A stretch of 64,000 nt of DNA from Actinostola sp. cb2023 (taxonomy: Eukaryota; Cnidaria; Anthozoa; Actiniaria; Actinostolidae): positions 1-64,000 of the forward strand of contig JAUJYZ010001565.1 of assembly GCA_033675265.1 (NCBI GenBank). The letters are read 5' to 3'. A program made the position numbers and the translations under genes. Of the stretch, positions 60,253-64,000 are shown piece after piece (the first letter of the stretch is position 1; each line of letters begins with the position of its first letter). Under the pieces are notes generated by a model, which saw only the letters and a program-made list of their open reading frames with translations, had not been told where the DNA came from and made no database searches.

Positions 60253-63200
60253 ATGGACCTCGTTTGGATCGTATTATTGCTCTCTACTCTTCGGCTTTGT
60301 GGTTAGTATGCTTTTCAGTACTTTACGAGTGATATTCAATTAAGATATTAGAGATCTGTCAAAGAAAAATGTGTTTATTTTGGGGGACGAAGGAACCGGT
60401 ATACCACACACAATGATGACAGCCGGCACTAGTTGAATACCATGTTGTATTGGCTTCTCGGCTGCACAATTGCTGGCGTTGTAAAGGCGTACGCCATCAT
60501 GCTCCACATGTAGCTTAGATCACAGTTGTCCTTGTTGGCTGAATGTTATATGCTCAGATAACCTAGGAACAGCAGGACTCACTAGCTATGGACTAATCAC
60601 AGTACAGTACAAATAAACAGACAAAGAGACAACGCAGACAGATCGACTGTGAAGTAAACAGACAATGGCGACTATACAAACAAACGAATATATATGATTA
60701 ACAAACAAACAATGAAGCAAGTCAACAAACAGCATTCATAGATAGTCAGTTATGTATAAATATATGACGTACGTCCAATAATTTTTATGCATGTTTGCAT
60801 TCTTTGGTTTGTTTCCTGAAAAGATTTCAAGCCAGCAGCACAGCCAGCCTTCAAACCTCAAGGTACGTCTGTTTTATATTACTGTAGCGGCTATTTTACA
60901 CTTATACACTTAGTCGTCCAGTTGTATACTATAAACATGACCACGATCCTTTGCGAACCTTTGTCAGTACTACTATCAGTCTGATAGAGAAAATATCTTC
61001 ACGCTCTCAAATTTTAATCTGATTGCTGACCAATGGTTTTTGTCTTACTAAAACTATATGACTGGTTATGTTTTACGCGCGCAAAGGATTAGGGGTAAAT
61101 GTAAAAGATGACGTCAGTACAGTAGCTACACGTTCTAGATTTCGCGTTCACAGATCCCGTTGTAAAACCGCTATACTTATTGACAACAGACGCATTTGTA
61201 CAGGGTAAAGTCAGGGTTAGCCTCGAGTCAGTGTAAATTATTCACAAATATCAACAAGAACACGAAAAAATGTTGACATGAAACAATAGAAACATTTTTG
61301 AATTGCACGGACTGTTTTCTGAATCGAGGCTAAGCCTGTACAAATGCGTCTTTTGTCAAGGACAGCGGCCATCTCTAAACAACGCGAAACTGAAGTATTT
61401 CGCAAACAACTGTTAAAAATGCGTAATTGCGGGTTTCAAGATCTTGCATCAATAGGAAGGTTGATTGGAAGTAGTTTATAAGTTATTATTTGAGAACGGA
61501 AGTCATCATGGTCATATATCAGTCTTCAATCATCTCTTCCCCTACTCCTCAGGAATGTCTTCTTTCCTTTGGGATTCCTGTGTCTTTCTTTGCAACTACA
61601 GAGCATGGGGCGAGCGCGCATTAATTACCCACTAGTACTGCTTTGAATAGGAGTATTCGCCAGAACAACAACAAAAACACGAAGACTTTTATTGCTCATA
61701 TAAACAAAGACACCACAGGAATCCCGCCCGATTTCACCTTCCAACTTCCGTGCATATAATTGATCTCTTTTATAATTTTAAATGTTGGTGTTTATTCAGG
61801 TTCATTGACGACAAAGTCGACAGTTTCAACCAATCACATCACACCATTCAGCACTCGTAAGTAACGTAATGCATTCAATAAAAGGCACAGGTAGCCCAAG
61901 CTCTGTGTTTGTCAAATATACATTACACATCAAAACTCATTACAGACATCACCAAAGAACACATAAAGACACCATGTAAGAAAGGTACATTTTATTCAAG
62001 TATTTCTATGGAAATTATTTTAATCAAAAACCTCCATACATTGCCTTATGTATATTTGACAAGCACAGAGCTTGGGCTACCTGTGTAAAAGGTCGACTGA
62101 TGGCATGTGATCACATGGGTGGGAACTCACAACGACTCAATTATCAAATTAAAAAAAAACATGGAAAAAAGAGAGAAAAGGACGGAAAAAAAAAAAAAAA
62201 AAAATAAATAAAGTAAAGTAAAGTAAAAGCCGTATTTAACGTCCGTAACCCCTTCAGTCGAAACTGTTCATCCAGGAGCTGGGCAGACGGTGCGCTCTTT
62301 TACCCCCTCCCTCCATCAGTGCTCCGCTTTATCAGGGTATTTAAAGCTGCACTGAGCTACACGGATTAGAGGGAAGTCGAAACAAGGATGTGAGGTCGTG
62401 AAGAATCGAACCAGGCACCTCTCGCATAGTAGGCCGCGCACTAACCAACTAAGCCACCTTGCTCCTTAAATCAATAAAAAAGTCAAGAAAAATATTAATT
62501 TATTTTATCTTCTCGCCGTTGTTTTTGTTTTATTCAAAGGTTCAACAATTTCGACTTCAACTTCCACTTCCACTTCGACTTCGACTTCAACGCCGACTTC
62601 AACTTCGACTTCGACTTCAACTTCAACGCCGATTTCAACTTCGACTTCAACTTCGACTTCAACTTCGACTTCAACTTCAACTTCGACTTCAACGCCGACT
62701 TCATCTAAGACTTCGACTTCAACTTTGACTTCAACTTCGACTTCAACTTCAACGCCGATTTCTATAAAAGGTAAATAAAATTAAGAAGTTCGTCGATGAA
62801 TATTTATTTCTCGATTTCTTATTTCTTCGGCCACAACCATACATACAACCACCGTCCTTGAAGAAAGCACAACGGCTTTCAGTCTCGACGGTCGTCAATT
62901 AGCTTGACGGTGGTTGGTTGTAGTGGTCAGCGGTATGCCGTTTGCTACTAGTCAGGCGCATTTCGATTCAGGTGAATTACAAATATGACTTTTTTCGAAT
63001 TTGTTTTTATTTCCACAGATCAAGAAGCATTAATTAAACGAGGTAGGAAACAAGGCTTTTGATCGATTTATCGCTGTCATCATCATCATCATCACCACCA
63101 CCATCATCATCACTACCATCATCATCACCAAAAAAACGATAAGATTTTGATGAGAATTCAGTCTTAACTTTATACTGATTCATTCTTCTCGTGAAGATCA

Positions 63201-64000
63201 AACGTAAACAGACTACGTTGCTCGCGCTTATATGTCACGTGATTACACTACACGTCTTTAGGGGGATGGAGAGGAAATGCTACATGCGTGCATGATATTG
63301 CCCGAGAGGGATTTCCATCTAAAACCGACTCCCTTTGTTGCAGTATTTCCAAGTGAATGTGGACTACAGAACCACCATCTTATCCCTCCTCGTCACAGAC
63401 GACGGCGCAAGCGTGTGGTTGGTGGCAATGCCGCAAAGAAAGGACAGTTTCCTTGGCAGGTCGCGCTGTTGTTTAAAGGAAGGCATTACTGTGGAGGGTC
63501 CATCGTTCATCAGAACTGGGTCGTTACAGGATCTCATTGCTTTAGTAAGTTATAGCATTATTGTACAGCATGAGGTGTGCCCCATTGAACCATGGGGGTT
63601 GATATTACCTTGAATTGTTTGAGTTTACACTGGAGAAATACGCGCGCTCTTCAAAGGTTTTGGACATTTACAAAGAATTCCCCAATATTAGTGAGAGTAG
63701 ACTCTAGACTTAATCTTAGTTGATCCACATGTTGAACAGTCTCCCTCGATCACAGACGATTTTAGGGTCGTCACGCAACGCTCCTGTCCCACGGCGTTAC
63801 GTGACGACCCTGATAAATCTGATAAATCAATAATAAATATTTTTCATATTTACACTAACTAGTGCTAATTGTTGTTAACCCGCCGTGACTCGATTCGATT
63901 ATTTCAGACCGCTACACGTCCAGTAACCCCGATGATTGGGTTGTCCGCGCTGGTGATCATCGTCTTAATGACAGGGATATGTTTGAGATAGAATTAGATG
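60253..64000 (+). CDS. Secreted mosaic trypsin-like serine protease, 5' part (runs off window)
   Basis: Exons: 60253-60301 (signal peptide [17 protein letters not shown]), 60824-60862 ([13 protein letters not shown]), 61800-61856 ([18 protein letters not shown]), 62540-62770 (77 codons of Ser-Thr repeats), 63020-63043, 63344-63544, and 63908 to the window end. The catalytic domain starts after a polybasic site RHRRRRKR in front of [19 protein letters not shown], then [20 protein letters not shown] with the catalytic His. The next exon gives [16 protein letters not shown]. The catalytic Asp and Ser would lie beyond the window. The zymogen would be cut at the RKR/VVGG junction by a furin- or trypsin-like protease. 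The Ser/Thr linker is likely O-glycosylated. All visible introns are phase 1. A candidate extra exon at 61946-61984 lies inside a MITE and is not included. Confidence 0.85.
61180..61359. mobile_element. Short inverted-repeat element, 180 bp
   Basis: Left end TTGACAACAGACGCATTTGT then ACAGG; right end, reverse complemented, TTGACAAAAGACGCATTTGT then ACAGG. Both sides also contain TTAGCCTCGA(G/T)TCAG, the left copy after a short insertion. Non-coding. In the protease intron before exon 3. Target duplication not resolved. Confidence 0.75.
61886..62085. mobile_element. CACAGG-ended MITE, 200 bp, 7-bp target duplication
   Basis: Terminal inverted repeats begin CACAGGTAGCCCAAGCTCTG and continue TG(T/C)TTGTCAAATATACAT, 38 bp with one mismatch. 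TAAAAGG is duplicated at 61879-61885 and 62086-62092. The interior holds an AG..GT segment (61946-61984) that would join the protease frame in phase 1. Same terminus type as 19117-19439. Confidence 0.9.
62186..62465 (-). mobile_element. tRNA-derived SINE
   Basis: On the minus strand the head has an A box TGGCTTAGTTGG (62445-62456) and B box GGTTCGATTC (62403-62412) spaced as in a tRNA gene. A unique body follows with GGACGTTAAATACGG, then a TTTACTTTAC and T-rich tail at 62186-62230. This head-body-tail order is that of tRNA-derived SINEs. It lies antisense in the protease intron before the Ser/Thr exon. Confidence 0.8.
62560..62765. repeat. Coding minisatellite, ACTTCG/ACTTCA hexamers
   Basis: Hexamer repeats ACTTCGACTTCA with periodic ACGCCG interruptions make up nearly all of the 231-bp protease exon 62540-62770. 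In frame they encode Ser-Thr with occasional Pro. Length variation in steps of six would keep the frame. Confidence 0.88.
63076..63131. repeat. Microsatellite (CAT/CAC)n
   Basis: Mixed CATCAT and CACCAC repeats in the protease intron after 63043. Confidence 0.85.

Overview
The window is animal nuclear DNA. It has spliced genes with GT/AG introns, animal-specific families (HDAC3, RMI2, a Tctex1-domain protein, lipoprotein/pancreatic-type lipases, a trypsin-fold protease, a TRP-type channel), a copia retrotransposon, LINE and SINE remnants, and many short inverted-repeat elements. It looks like an invertebrate metazoan. I cannot fix the phylum from sequence alone. All gene models were built by hand from reading frame, splice-site consensus and phase continuity.

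Layout. 2.2-5.9 kb (+): C-terminal exons of a TRP-superfamily channel, with minisatellites in its introns. 6.7-13.1 kb (-) and 14.1-21.3 kb (-): two tandem secreted lipases with matching catalytic and C-terminal exons; both models close in frame (457 and 489 aa). 24.4-25.0 kb (-): an intronless Tctex1-domain protein. 25.7-26.6 kb (-): RMI2, two exons. 26.9-54.5 kb (+): a complete 17-exon HDAC3 of 429 aa, head-to-head with RMI2 across a 297-bp promoter that carries a perfect CRE and YY1-type sites. 60.3-64 kb (+): the 5' part of a secreted mosaic serine protease that runs off the window.

The rest is repeats. By my intervals about 30 percent of the window is tandem array. HDAC3 intron 12 (13.6 kb) is a 22-bp satellite interrupted by a 4.9-kb fold-back element and a 4.4-kb copia element, both inserted at the same position of the satellite monomer. 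HDAC3 intron 16 is a minisatellite whose unit contains the end of exon 16 together with its 5' splice site, giving about 15 extra donor copies. Several lipase introns are almost entirely minisatellite. At least a dozen short inverted-repeat (MITE-like) elements fall into groups by terminal sequence and target duplication: TA-flanked mariner-like, CACAGG-ended with 7-bp duplications, and GAGGGGG-ended with TATAMA duplications.

The most notable structures are the exon-tail/splice-donor minisatellite; an empty-site/filled-site pair made by local duplication of the exon 13 tail followed by a MITE insertion; a MITE whose end was amplified into eight 69-bp copies; the fold-back element with regularly spaced dyads each followed by CCAAT; and a cluster of ATCGAT hexamers in HDAC3 intron 1. 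No prokaryotic-type system, CRISPR array or rRNA gene is present.
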